Source: Pseudomonadales bacterium (GTDB lineage Bacteria; Pseudomonadota; Gammaproteobacteria; Pseudomonadales; Azotimanducaceae). Taken from it: DNA of 58,375 nucleotides. The first letter of the stretch is position 1. Each line of letters begins with the position of its first letter. The notes below the pieces were generated by a model, which searched no databases, had not been told where the DNA came from, and saw nothing but the letters and a program-made list of their open reading frames with translations. The translations under genes and the position numbers were made by a program. Shown in pieces: positions 8,223 through 17,068 of this stretch. The DNA is taken from contig JAJDVW010000074.1 in assembly GCA_022825925.1 (NCBI GenBank), positions 1-58,375 on the forward strand, written 5' to 3'.

Positions 8223-9149
8223 ATGTCCGAAACGACGGAGTTCATGCAGGAGATGCAGGAGAGCCAGCAGCCCTACGCCATGGCCAGCGAGCCGTCGATG
8301 TCGTTCCGCGCGCAGGGCTACGACTACGACCACGAAGTCCTGGTCACCCTGCCGGCCTCCCACCCGGTGTCGCCGGACCGCTCGTACCCCGTCGTGTGGG
8401 CCATGGACGGCGTCGTGATGCACCGGCTGGTCGCCGGCATCGTCGACATGTACACGTTCGGCCAACGGACGCCCGAGACGATCGTCGTGAGCGTCGGGCA
8501 CGCAAGCGAACAGGGCATGGCCGGCTTCGCGAAGCGGGAATTCGACCTGCACCCGCCGGGGTCCATCTTCGGGGACGACGAACTGGCGAAGAGCGTCTTG
8601 ACCGAGGGCGCCGGCGGCGCCTTCGAGGAGATGTCCGCCGGCTTCAAGGGCGACCGGTTCCTCGACTTCCTCATCGACCAGCTCCGTCCCGAGCTGACCG
8701 AGCGCTACCGCATGAACGGCGATCACGCGCTGCTGGGGCATTCGTCGGGGGGATACTTCACGGGGTACGCGCTGTTCGCCCGGCCGGGCGGCTTCGGGCG
8801 CTATCTTATCGGGAGCGGCACGCACCCGCAGACGCTGGACATGGAGGCGGCGTACGCGGAGTCCCACGACGACCTCCAGGCGCGGGTCTTCGTCGGCTGC
8901 GGCGCCGACGAGGCGAACAACCTCGAGATGGCGGCGTCGCGGCTCGTCAGCCGGTCGGTGTTCCTGGCGGAGAACCTCCGCATGCGCCGCTACCCGTCGC
9001 TGGCCCTCAAGACCCAGCTCTACGCGGACCGCGACCACATCACGGTGATCCCGCCGATGTTCGCGGACGGGCTGCAGTTCCTCTACGCGGATGCCGCGGA
9101 GGAGCTCATGCCCCTCCTCGCGAAGGACGAAGCGGGCGCCCAGACCTGA
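8223..9149 (+). CDS. Alpha/beta-hydrolase, putative esterase (BesA/EstD-like)
   Basis: 308 residues of the putative-esterase family. YPVVWAMDGVV follows the first strands, the nucleophile elbow is LGHSSGGYF (Ser of GHSSGG), and the catalytic His is probably in ADRDHITVIPP near the C-terminus. No signal peptide is seen, so it is probably cytoplasmic. Enzymes of this group cleave small esters, including siderophore trilactones. The next gene on the strand, 20 bases away, is an EntS-like MFS, so a siderophore-related pair is possible but unproven. RBS: AGAGCCCG before ATG is weak. Confidence 0.8.
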   Translation: MSETTEFMQEMQESQQPYAMASEPSMSFRAQGYDYDHEVLVTLPASHPVSPDRSYPVVWAMDGVVMHRLVAGIVDMYTFGQRTPETIVVSVGHASEQGMAGFAKREFDLHPPGSIFGDDELAKSVLTEGAGGAFEEMSAGFKGDRFLDFLIDQLRPELTERYRMNGDHALLGHSSGGYFTGYALFARPGGFGRYLIGSGTHPQTLDMEAAYAESHDDLQARVFVGCGADEANNLEMAASRLVSRSVFLAENLRMRRYPSLALKTQLYADRDHITVIPPMFADGLQFLYADAAEELMPLLAKDEAGAQT

Positions 9150-9169
9150 CCGCCGCCCGTCCCCACGGG

Positions 9170-10462
9170 ATGTTCGCGCCCCTCGCGGTGCGCGACTTCC
9201 GCCTGCTGTTCCTGGGACTCCTGCTGGGCCAGGCGCTCACCCCGTTCCAGTTCGTGGCGCAGATCATCTGGGTACAGCTCAGCGCCCCGGAGGACCTGCG
9301 CATCGTGCTCGTCGGGCTGATCGCGGCGGTGCGCGGCGCCGGGATGCTGCTCTTCGGCCTCTACGGAGGGGCGCTCGCGGACCGCTTCGACCGGCGGAAA
9401 CTCCTCATCGCCACGCAGCTCGCGGCCCTCGTCCTCAACGTCGCCATCGGCGTCGTGATGGTCGTCGGCAGCCCGGAGGGCGCGACGCTGGTCCTGTTCT
9501 ATGCGCTCACCTTCGGCGCGTCCGCGCTCATGTCGATCGACCTGCCGACGCGCCAGGCCATCGTCCCGGACATCGTCGGACGCGAGCTGACTACGGCGGG
9601 CATCGCGCTCAACGCGGCGGGCGGGCAGATCGCGCTGCCCGTCGCGATCATGAGCACGGGATTCGTCATCGACGCGTTCGGGGCAGGCGTCGGCTATCTC
9701 GTGGGATCGGCGGCCCACGTCGCCCAACTGGCGGCGCTCGCGTTCATGCGCATCCGGACGGAACGGGGCGCTTCGCTGGGCCTCGCGCGACCTGACGGTC
9801 GCGTTGGGAGTTTCGCTGGCGCGAAACTCTTGTGGCGCAAGCGCCTCGCGCCGGGCGCCGCGCTAAGGGACATCCGCGCCGGCCTCGCGTACACGCGGCG
9901 GGAACCGGTGATCCTGTGGGTCGTCGTGCTCCTCATCGCGATGATGGGTTTCGGGTTCCCGGCGGTCGCGAACCTGGGGCCGACCTGGATCACCACGGTG
10001 GTCGGCGTGCCCGTGCGCGACTTCGGGCTGGTGGCGGCGACCTGGGGGATCGGCGCGCTGCTGGCGTCGATGACCCTCGCGCGGTTCTCCCGGTACGAAC
10101 GCAAGGGGCGGATCGTGGCCGTGTCGGCGCTCGTGTTCGGGCTCTCCTTCCTCGTCTTCGGCGGCGGCCACACGGTGGCGAACGCCGTGATCGGCAACTT
10201 CGGCCTCGGCGTCTCCATGGCGAGCGCGCAGATCGCCGGGACCGCGCTGATCCAGTTGATCGCGCCCGCGGACTTCCGGGGCCGGGTGATGAGCCTGCTC
10301 AACCTCAGCATGGGCGTCGCGCAACTGGTCACGCTGCCGCTCGCGGCGCTCGGGCAGTGGATCGGCCTGGAGGTGCTCTTTCCGGCCCTCGCGCTGTCGT
10401 TGCTGGCGGTGACGGGTACCGTGCTTGCGACGCGCCGGGCGCTGTGGCGCGTCCATTTGTGA
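9170..10462 (+). CDS. MFS transporter, MFS_3/EntS-like, carrying an in-frame palindromic repeat
   Basis: 430 residues from ATG 9170. About 12 membrane segments; the loop 2-3 motif is GALADRFDRRKLL, and the N-terminus (APLAVRDFRLLFLG) is typical of the MFS_3 (EntS, tetracycline/macrolide-exporter-like) subgroup. The central cytoplasmic loop between helices 6 and 7 is unusual. Bases 9785-9842 are a copy of dispersed repeat B and encode about 19 residues (LARPDGRVGSFAGAKLLWRK) that bridge LAFMRIRTERGASLG and APGAALRDIRAGLAYTRREP. The frame stays open on both sides, so the transporter has apparently tolerated the insertion. It is probably co-transcribed with the esterase at 8223. Confidence 0.85.
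   Translation: MFAPLAVRDFRLLFLGLLLGQALTPFQFVAQIIWVQLSAPEDLRIVLVGLIAAVRGAGMLLFGLYGGALADRFDRRKLLIATQLAALVLNVAIGVVMVVGSPEGATLVLFYALTFGASALMSIDLPTRQAIVPDIVGRELTTAGIALNAAGGQIALPVAIMSTGFVIDAFGAGVGYLVGSAAHVAQLAALAFMRIRTERGASLGLARPDGRVGSFAGAKLLWRKRLAPGAALRDIRAGLAYTRREPVILWVVVLLIAMMGFGFPAVANLGPTWITTVVGVPVRDFGLVAATWGIGALLASMTLARFSRYERKGRIVAVSALVFGLSFLVFGGGHTVANAVIGNFGLGVSMASAQIAGTALIQLIAPADFRGRVMSLLNLSMGVAQLVTLPLAALGQWIGLEVLFPALALSLLAVTGTVLATRRALWRVHL
9785..9842 (+). repeat. Dispersed double-hairpin repeat B, copy 1 (inside a coding sequence)
   Basis: A 58-base element with two perfect inverted repeats: CGCGACC-TGAC-GGTCGCG (9786-9803) and GAGTTTCGC-TGGC-GCGAAACTC (9808-9829), then a ggcgcaagc tail. 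The same element is at 47561-47618 with about five differences. Here it is translated in frame in the central loop of the MFS transporter. Confidence 0.93.
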
Positions 10463-10497
10463 CCGGAGGAGAGGTGTGACCGGAGGAGGGGCCAAGC

Positions 10498-13400
10498 TCA
10501 GGGCGTCCCGCAGGAGTCCCCTTCGTACAGTCCGATGTCGTCGATCCAGACGTCCAGGGCGCTCTGGGCGAAGTCGAACGCCACGCGCGCCTTGAGATCG
10601 GTCTCGGTCACGGTGAACGTGTGGCTGAAGGACTGGAAGTTGAACGTGAGGTCCGCCCGGTGCTGGCCCCCGCTCAGGTTGCGCCAGTCGTCGAGGTTCG
10701 TGTCCACGTAGGCCGTCATGAAGCGCACCCCCTGTGCGCGGGCGCGGTAGCAGAGCGTGTACTCCTGGCCCGCGGTCACGAGGACGGCGTGGCTGAGCTG
10801 CACGCGCCAGGGGTCGTCGTGGGGGTTGTCGACCTGGGCGCGGACACTGCCGGCCACCTCGTCGACGGACCCGACCAGTTCCAACTTGTTCCAGTTGTTG
10901 GCGAACTGCCCGGCGGTGAACGCGCCGCCGCTCATGATGAGGTTGCCGCTGCGCGCCGGCGGGTCCGACTGCTCCGAGAAGAACATCAGGTCGTTGCTGA
11001 ACAGGCCCGCCGGGTTCTGGACCTGCAGGAAGTGCAGGCCGCCGGGTTCGGGCTCGTCCGTGAACTCGACGATCGCGATCTCGTCGTCGCAGTCCGGCAG
11101 CGTGCCCGTCTCGCAGCGCACGCGCGCGTCCGCCCTGCGCCCGTCGACGAACACCGACGCGTCCTCCTCCACGTGGCGCGCGCTGATGCGCAGGGTCGAG
11201 GTGTCGGTGAGGAACGGGATGTCGACGTTGCGCGTCTGCGCCTCGATGGCCGACGCCTGCCACAGGGCCGGCTGGCGGAAGTCGACGTCGACGCCCGCAC
11301 CGGCGCGGCCGGTGAGCGTCACCACCATCTCGCCGTTGCCGGCCCGCTGCCGGAGCTTGTGGCCACCCCACGCGCCGCGGCCCCCGACCGCCTCGTAGCG
11401 GCCGTTCCGGTACTCCATGACGACCGGCTTGACCGTGCTCGGGGCGTCGGCGTCGGCTCCTTCCGGGCGCAGGACCGCGCCTTCGCCGCGCAGCACGATG
11501 CCGCCGTCGGTCGCGGCCTGTTCGAGCACGTTCATCAGCCTGACGGTCGAGGCGTCCCGCGCGGTGTCCGCGTTCAGCGTGAGCTGCCGGGCGAAGGCGC
11601 CGTGGAAGCCGGTGCTGCCCTGGCGGACCATTTGCCAGATGTCCGACGACGCGCCCGCGAGGATCCACATGTCGCGCTCGGGGAACGTGTCGTCCATGCG
11701 TACGATCGTCATCAGGTCGACGATGTTCAGGCGCCCCTGCGGCAGCATCATCCAGCGGTCGTAGGCGCCCCGCCAGGTCGGTGCGTCCATGCCGGTGCCG
11801 GGGGTGTTCGTGCTCACGAGGAAGGGCGGCCGGTGGCAGGAGCCGCAGGTCTGCGCGCCCGTCGTGTCGTCGCTGTCGTTGACGAAGCTGAACTCGAAGA
11901 AGCCGCGCACGCCGGCGTCGGTCAGCACGTTGTCGACCGGCCGCTCGGGGGCCGGCGGGTAGGGGATGCTCAGGATGAAGCGCGCCAGCGCATCCCGGTC
12001 CTCCGCGCCCATGAGCCCGGCCTTGCCCTCGTCGTTGGTCGGGCAGTCGGCCTGGTCGCACATGGTGTTCGCCATCGTGCCGTCCACCAGGAACCGCGTG
12101 CAGCTCTCCGGGTCGTCGAGTTCGCAGTTCGGCTCCACGTCGGCGTTGATGGAGGACGTGTTGCGGCCGCCGAACGGGTCCCCGGGGATGCCGTCCCAGT
12201 GGTAGGGCGCCGTACCGCGCAGGCCTCGCACCGGCATGGTGAGCCGGGGCGGAATCTGCGTGCAGCCCTCGACGTCGCACTCGGGGGTGGCGAGCACCCA
12301 CAGGAGCTGGTCCGTGTGCCCGTCCGGGTGGCAGCTCTCGCAGGAGAACGTGCCGGTGGAGGAAGCGTCGGCATCGTTGAAGGCGATGCGTCCCTGCCGG
12401 AGCCCGGGGTCGGTCGGATCGTCCAGTTGGATCGTGGCCGTCACGCTCGACGCCGACCTGGTGGAAACGTCCACCAGCGACACCGTGTTAGAGACAGTGT
12501 TCAGCACCCAGGCCTCGCTCGGCGCGCCGTCGGAGTCCGACACCAGCGCGATGCCCCGCGGCACGGCGCCCACGGCGACGCGGCCGAGGACGTCGCCGGT
12601 CTCGGCGTCCACGGTGAAGAGCTTGTCGGAGCCCGCGGCGGTTGCCACGAGCGTCGAGTCGTCGTCGCTGACGCGGATGCCGAAGGGCGTCGCGAGCGCC
12701 ATGCCCTCGGCGGGATGCTCCGGCGGCAGCGGCTCGAGATCGAAGCGTTCCGGGGACCCGCAGGCGGCGTCCGTGCAGGGCACCCGGGTGATCTGGTTGA
12801 GGAAGGCGCGGTTCTCCATCTCGTCGAGACCGTGTCCCTGCGTGCCGGCGCGCCCGTTGGCGACGTTGCGGGCGTCGGCCTGGGCGACGAAGACCGTCCC
12901 TTCGCTGTCGACGGCGAGTCCGTAGAGCAGGGTGCCGAGCCCGGTGACGGTCGCCACGAGCGTGTCCGTTTCCGTGTCGTAGACGAACAGGTCGCGGTCC
13001 GGGACGCGCTCGTGGGTCACGATGTCGGCGTCGTAGCCGGTGGAGAGCACGTTGTTGTTGGTGAAGACATGCTCGACCGCGTTGAAGGTGCACGTGTCCC
13101 CGTCGATGCCGCTCGCGACGCACCCGGAAAGCTGGCTCTGGTTGTTGGACTCGAACGGGATCACGTAGAGGCGGTCGCCCCGCACCGCGATCGCCCGGGG
13201 GTCCTGCGCGCGGATGTCGAGGTGCCCCGTCACGGAGCGCGTGGCCACGTCGACGATCGCCACCCGGTTGGAAGGGGACAGGGCGACGTAGGCCTTGTCG
13301 TCGTTCGCGAAGGCAATGCCGACCGGTTCGTCGAAACGGGTCGCGAAGGTGTCGGGGTCGACGTCCTGCACCGTCGCGACCACCTGGCGGTACGTGTCGC

Positions 13401-13785
13401 TGTCGGCGTCCGTGTCGATGACGCTGACGGAGTCGGAAACGTGATTCGCGACCCACACCTCCTTGCCGTCGGGCCGCACCGCGACGCTCACCGGCTCGAC
13501 GCCGGTGGAGATGCTGGCGACGACCGCTCGACTCGACGTGTCGATGACGTCGAGCGTGTCCGCGGCCGTATTCGCCGCGTACAGGAAGGCGCCGTGGACG
13601 GCGAGGGGTCGCGCGTGGGGACTCAGGAAGACGGGGTAGCCGACGGTGTCGCCGGTGGACTCCTCGGCGTCGGCAGCCGCGCCCATCGCAAGGAGCGCGA
13701 CCAGCGCAACGGCGAGCGCAAACGTAACCGGCCCGCGGAAATCCGCGGGAGCGTAGCGTTCGGTCGAATTGTCGAGTTCCCCCAT
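10498..13785 (-). CDS. Very large secreted YVTN beta-propeller / diheme cytochrome c protein with C-terminal CBM-like domain
   Basis: 1095 residues from ATG 13785. It begins with one hydrophobic segment (VTFALAVALVALLAMGAAAD) acting as a signal peptide or anchor. Residues about 50-480 are YVTN-type propeller repeats (for example AVRPDGKEVWVANHVSDSVS and DTLDVIDTSSRAVVASISTG). Two CxxCH heme sites follow: CESCH (FSCESCHPDGHTD) and CGSCH (AQTCGSCHRPPF), with intervening MauG/cytochrome-peroxidase-like text (MPVRGLRGTAPYHWDG). The last 150 residues (NLIMSGGAFTAGQF to DVWIDDIGLYEGD) look like a CBM_4_9 jelly roll. It is probably a periplasmic or surface redox protein; the electron partner and substrate are not evident. 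No neighbour on its strand suggests a pathway. Confidence 0.82.
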   Translation of the reverse strand: MGELDNSTERYAPADFRGPVTFALAVALVALLAMGAAADAEESTGDTVGYPVFLSPHARPLAVHGAFLYAANTAADTLDVIDTSSRAVVASISTGVEPVSVAVRPDGKEVWVANHVSDSVSVIDTDADSDTYRQVVATVQDVDPDTFATRFDEPVGIAFANDDKAYVALSPSNRVAIVDVATRSVTGHLDIRAQDPRAIAVRGDRLYVIPFESNNQSQLSGCVASGIDGDTCTFNAVEHVFTNNNVLSTGYDADIVTHERVPDRDLFVYDTETDTLVATVTGLGTLLYGLAVDSEGTVFVAQADARNVANGRAGTQGHGLDEMENRAFLNQITRVPCTDAACGSPERFDLEPLPPEHPAEGMALATPFGIRVSDDDSTLVATAAGSDKLFTVDAETGDVLGRVAVGAVPRGIALVSDSDGAPSEAWVLNTVSNTVSLVDVSTRSASSVTATIQLDDPTDPGLRQGRIAFNDADASSTGTFSCESCHPDGHTDQLLWVLATPECDVEGCTQIPPRLTMPVRGLRGTAPYHWDGIPGDPFGGRNTSSINADVEPNCELDDPESCTRFLVDGTMANTMCDQADCPTNDEGKAGLMGAEDRDALARFILSIPYPPAPERPVDNVLTDAGVRGFFEFSFVNDSDDTTGAQTCGSCHRPPFLVSTNTPGTGMDAPTWRGAYDRWMMLPQGRLNIVDLMTIVRMDDTFPERDMWILAGASSDIWQMVRQGSTGFHGAFARQLTLNADTARDASTVRLMNVLEQAATDGGIVLRGEGAVLRPEGADADAPSTVKPVVMEYRNGRYEAVGGRGAWGGHKLRQRAGNGEMVVTLTGRAGAGVDVDFRQPALWQASAIEAQTRNVDIPFLTDTSTLRISARHVEEDASVFVDGRRADARVRCETGTLPDCDDEIAIVEFTDEPEPGGLHFLQVQNPAGLFSNDLMFFSEQSDPPARSGNLIMSGGAFTAGQFANNWNKLELVGSVDEVAGSVRAQVDNPHDDPWRVQLSHAVLVTAGQEYTLCYRARAQGVRFMTAYVDTNLDDWRNLSGGQHRADLTFNFQSFSHTFTVTETDLKARVAFDFAQSALDVWIDDIGLYEGDSCGTP

Positions 13786-13894
13786 CGTCGGGATCCGGTG
13801 CGGGTGACGCCGGAACGGTAGCGCTCGATGAGCGTCAATGGGCGAGTATAGGCCGGTTGCGCGACTGGACAAGGCCCGCCGCCGCCGACCCGCG

Positions 13895-15286
13895 TCAGAA
13901 CAGGCGCTCGAACAGCGGCCCCGCGACGCGCGAGCGGCCATTCCCGCGCAGATCCTTCCGGTCGGCCATGCGCCCGAGGGTCATCAGGGCCTTCGCCCCC
14001 AACCAGCGGACGGGCTCCACCGGCCACCTGGGGGGCATGTCGTCGACCCAGGCGAGTTCCACCAGGGGCGTGACGCGCTCGAGCACGAGGTCCGCGAGGA
14101 CGCGGGCGGCGAGGTTCGATGCCCCCACCCCCTCTCCTGTGTATCCCCCGGCGGCGCCGAACCCCGCCGCCCGGTCGAAGGTGACGAACGGGCGGCCGTG
14201 GCGCGGCACGCCGAGCACGCCGCCCCAGCGGTGCGTCACCCGAGCATCGCCGAGGGCCGGCAGCAGGGCGCGCATGGACGCCTCGACGTCGGCGAGCGCG
14301 GGGTCGTCCGGCTCGACCCTCGGTCGTATGCCGGAGCCGAACCGATAGCCGACACGGCCGCCGAAGGCCAGGCGGTCGTCGAGCGTTCTCTGGCCGTAGA
14401 TCGTGATGCGCCGACCGTCCGCGAACGTCTCGCGCCGGGCGAGCCCGAGTTCGCTCCAGGTGTCGGCGGACAGGGGCTCCGTGGCGACCATCATGGTATA
14501 GACCGGAGCCAGACGGCGCCGGTGGCCGGCGATGGTGTCGGTGTATCCCTCGGTCGCGCGCAGCACGATGTCGGCGCGGACGTTGCCTCGCGAGGTCTCG
14601 ACGCGACCCGGCGCGATGGCGCGCACTGGGGTGCGCTCGCAGATCGCGATCCCCTTGCGGCGCATGGTATCGCCGAGGCCGCGAACCAGCCGCGCGGGGT
14701 GGATCGCCGCGCAGTGGCTGGTGTACGAGGCGCCGAAGTTCGGGCGGACGCCGATGCGTCGGGCGGACTCCCCCGGTTCGAGCCAGGTGAAGTCGTCGTC
14801 GGTGAAGCCGAGGGCGTGCTTGGCCGCCACGTACTCGCGGAACCCCTCCGCATGGCGCTCCGTGGTCGCGACGGCGAGGGTGCCGCCCTTGGCGAAGTGG
14901 CAGTCGATGTTCTCCGCCTGGCAGACCCGCCCGATCTCGTCGACGGTCTCCTGCATCGCGTGCAGCAGCGCGAGCCCCGCGTCCCGCTCCGGGCCGTGCA
15001 GGCGTTCCTCGATCCCGTCGGCCATGCCCATGCACCAGCCGCCGTTGCGCCCGCTCGCGCCGAAGCCGACGGTCTCGGCTTCGAACACCGCGATCCCGAG
15101 GTCCGGCCGGTGGCGGTTCAGGTAGTAGGCCGTCCAGAGGCCGGTGAAGCCACCGCCGACGATGGCGACGTCCACGCGCTCCGGGAGCGCGGCCGGAGGC
15201 TGCGGTTCCGGGAGGTCCTCCAGGGAATGGAACCAGAGGCTGCCGTTGTGGTGTCGCGGGAGCGTCATGCGGTCCGGTCGGCCCAT
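13895..15286 (-). CDS. FAD-dependent amine oxidoreductase (DAO family, PuuB-like)
   Basis: 463 residues from ATG 15286. This start is preceded by GGAGGAAACTCGAAC, an excellent ribosome site, so the longer upstream extension is not used. Residues about 38-55 form the FAD dinucleotide fold (VDVAIVGGGFTGLWTAYYL). GFGASGRNGGWCMG follows, as in gamma-glutamylputrescine oxidases, and TGEGVGASNLAARVLADL near the C-terminus completes the FAD site. The likely reaction is oxidative deamination of a secondary amine or N-substituted amino acid. No puuA, puuC or puuD is adjacent, so the substrate is open. A polyamine-type binding protein lies at 44464, too far away to call an operon. Confidence 0.85.
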   Translation of the reverse strand: MGRPDRMTLPRHHNGSLWFHSLEDLPEPQPPAALPERVDVAIVGGGFTGLWTAYYLNRHRPDLGIAVFEAETVGFGASGRNGGWCMGMADGIEERLHGPERDAGLALLHAMQETVDEIGRVCQAENIDCHFAKGGTLAVATTERHAEGFREYVAAKHALGFTDDDFTWLEPGESARRIGVRPNFGASYTSHCAAIHPARLVRGLGDTMRRKGIAICERTPVRAIAPGRVETSRGNVRADIVLRATEGYTDTIAGHRRRLAPVYTMMVATEPLSADTWSELGLARRETFADGRRITIYGQRTLDDRLAFGGRVGYRFGSGIRPRVEPDDPALADVEASMRALLPALGDARVTHRWGGVLGVPRHGRPFVTFDRAAGFGAAGGYTGEGVGASNLAARVLADLVLERVTPLVELAWVDDMPPRWPVEPVRWLGAKALMTLGRMADRKDLRGNGRSRVAGPLFERLF

Positions 15287-15399
15287 GTTCGAGTTTCCTC
15301 CGTGCAGGATAGCGCGTGGCGCTATCACGAGCGACGCCGCACTCCGCCCCACTCCGGTCTCTGCTAGATTCCCCTCGATCCAACCAGTCGGGAACGCGC

Positions 15400-16015
15400 A
15401 TGCTCAGGATCTACCACGTCAAGGGAACCTGCGGGTTTCGCCCCATCTGGCTCTGCGAGGAGCGCGGGCTCCCCTACGAGATTCGAGGTGATCGACTTCT
15501 CCGCGGAGTTCCGCTCGAGCCCGGAGTGGCGCGCGCTCAGCCCGACGGGGAAGGTGCCGGTGATGACCGACGGCGACCTCACGATGTACGAGTCGGGGGC
15601 CATGATCGACTACATCGTCGAGCGCTACGGCGGCGGGGACCTCGTGCCCGAGCCGGGCACGCCGGACAGCGCGCTCTGCCGGCAGTGGTGCTGGTTCGGG
15701 GAGGCGACGTTCGCGCGCCCCCTCGGCGAGATCGTCAACCACCGTCGCGTGGCGCCGGAGGGCGGCACCGTCGACTTCGTCGTCGAGGACTGCAAGGCGC
15801 GGGCGCGCCTGTGTCTCGATGCGCTCGAAGGCGCCCTGGACGGTGCCGACTACCTCGTCGCCAACACGTTCGGCGTCGCCGACATCATGAACGGCTACAC
15901 CCTGCACCTCGCGGGCAACTTCGGCGTGCTGACGGACGACCACCCCAACCCCCCGGCCTACGTCGCGCGCCTGCGCGAGCGGCCCGGGTTCCAGGTGGCC
16001 GTGAACGCGGGCTGA
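15400..16015 (+). pseudogene. Glutathione S-transferase, broken by one extra base
   Basis: ATG 15400 opens MLRIYHVKGTCGFRPIWLCE, the thioredoxin-fold start of a GST, up to ERGLPYEI. An extra C at about 15484 then shifts the frame. Removing it restores EVIDFSAEFRSSPEWRALSP followed by TGKVPVMTDGDLTMYESGAM, the classic GST cis-proline and glutathione-gamma-Glu contact (ESGA). The helical C-terminal domain ends at 16015 (FQVAVNAG). Restored, the protein would be about 205 residues, the normal GST size. Nothing else is damaged, so this may be a consensus error rather than a dead gene. The 3' end converges on the Fic gene. Confidence 0.8.
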
Positions 16016-16038
16016 CGCGGCCCGACGTTCGGATCGGG

Positions 16039-16872
16039 TCAGTTCGCTCCGCGAGGAGCGCCGCGGGCGGCCCTGCCGCGGTCCGTCAGGCGGTACCTCT
16101 GGTTGCGCGCCCTGGGCGTATGCGGGCGGGTCATCTCGACATGCCCGCGCTGCAGGGCGGGAAGCAGGTACCGCTGCCGCAGGGACTTGCGGTCGCGCAG
16201 CCCGAGCGCATCCAGTAGCTCCGACGCGGACATCTCGCCGTCCATGACGGCCACCAACCTCAGAACTTGGGGGGTTTCTTGGGGGGATTCTTGGGGGGTT
16301 CGCAATGCTGCAAGTACCACTTCCAGCATGAAACCGATGAACGGAGTACTCGTCCCCTCGTCCGTACTCTGCTGGATGGCGCCGTAGTAGTCCATCTGCC
16401 TGGCGTGGACCAGGCTCTCCACCGGGATGTGCAGGAACAGCGGATTCCATCGTGACAGGATCAACGTCTGCCACAGGCGACCGAGGCGTCCGTTGCCGTC
16501 CTCGAACGGGTGGATGTACTCGAATTCGTAGTGAAACACCGAACTCGCGATCAACGGGTGAGCGTCCGTGGCGGCGAGCCATGCGAGCAGGTCCCGCGTC
16601 AATGCTGGGACGCGCGGGGCCGGCGGCCCGACGTGCCGCACTTCCCCGTCGCCGACCACCGCCACCTGCCCCTGCCGGTACACGCCAGGCGCGTCGAGCA
16701 GCGCGGTCATCATCACCTCGTGGGCGCGCAGCAGGTGGGACTCGGCGGCCGGGCTCCAGCCGGGAAGCTCGTCGTAGGCCTTGATGGCGTTACGCGCCTC
16801 CTGGATGTCCCTCGGTGCTGCGATGACCGGCCGGCCGTCCAGGAGCGTGGTGATCTCGTCTTCGGTCAGCAC
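16039..16872 (-). CDS. Fic-domain protein (probable AMP transferase), start unresolved
   Basis: 277 residues from GTG 16872. The Fic core is complete: the motif HPFEDGNGRLGR transfers AMP (or another nucleotide moiety) from NTP to a target hydroxyl. A winged-helix-like tail follows (MSASELLDALGLRDRKSLRQ). The frame stays open upstream of the GTG and reads AYAITPEILALVEQIGEAIG, then LRRINRIRSIQGSLAIEGN, up to about 17030. This is the normal Fic N-terminus and contains the class II self-inhibitory motif S-x-x-x-E-G (16876-16893). No ATG, GTG or TTG lies in that extension before it enters the neighbouring dehydrogenase gene in another frame. The true start is therefore either lost to an indel or non-standard. 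Starting at GTG 16872 would remove the inhibitory glutamate. Confidence 0.8.
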   Translation of the reverse strand: MLTEDEITTLLDGRPVIAAPRDIQEARNAIKAYDELPGWSPAAESHLLRAHEVMMTALLDAPGVYRQGQVAVVGDGEVRHVGPPAPRVPALTRDLLAWLAATDAHPLIASSVFHYEFEYIHPFEDGNGRLGRLWQTLILSRWNPLFLHIPVESLVHARQMDYYGAIQQSTDEGTSTPFIGFMLEVVLAALRTPQESPQETPQVLRLVAVMDGEMSASELLDALGLRDRKSLRQRYLLPALQRGHVEMTRPHTPRARNQRYRLTDRGRAARGAPRGAN

Positions 16873-17068
16873 GTTGCCCTCGATGGCGAGGGAACCCTGG
16901 ATGCTCCGGATGCGGTTGATGCGCCGCAGCCGCTGGTCCTGCCCGACCGCCCTGGCTTCGGCGCGCCCGATGGCCTCCCCGATCTGCTCGACCAGGGCCA
17001 GGATTTCGGGGGTGATGGCGTAAGCCGGTTGCGGAATCGCGTTCTCCGATCTGTCGCGAGAACGCCCG

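Noticed and set aside
10621..13821. A plus-strand open frame of more than 1000 codons antisense to the YVTN/diheme gene
   Set aside because: Its translation is low-complexity Arg/Val/His text with no domains. The minus-strand frame has heme motifs, a signal peptide and propeller repeats. Long antisense frames are expected at this GC content.
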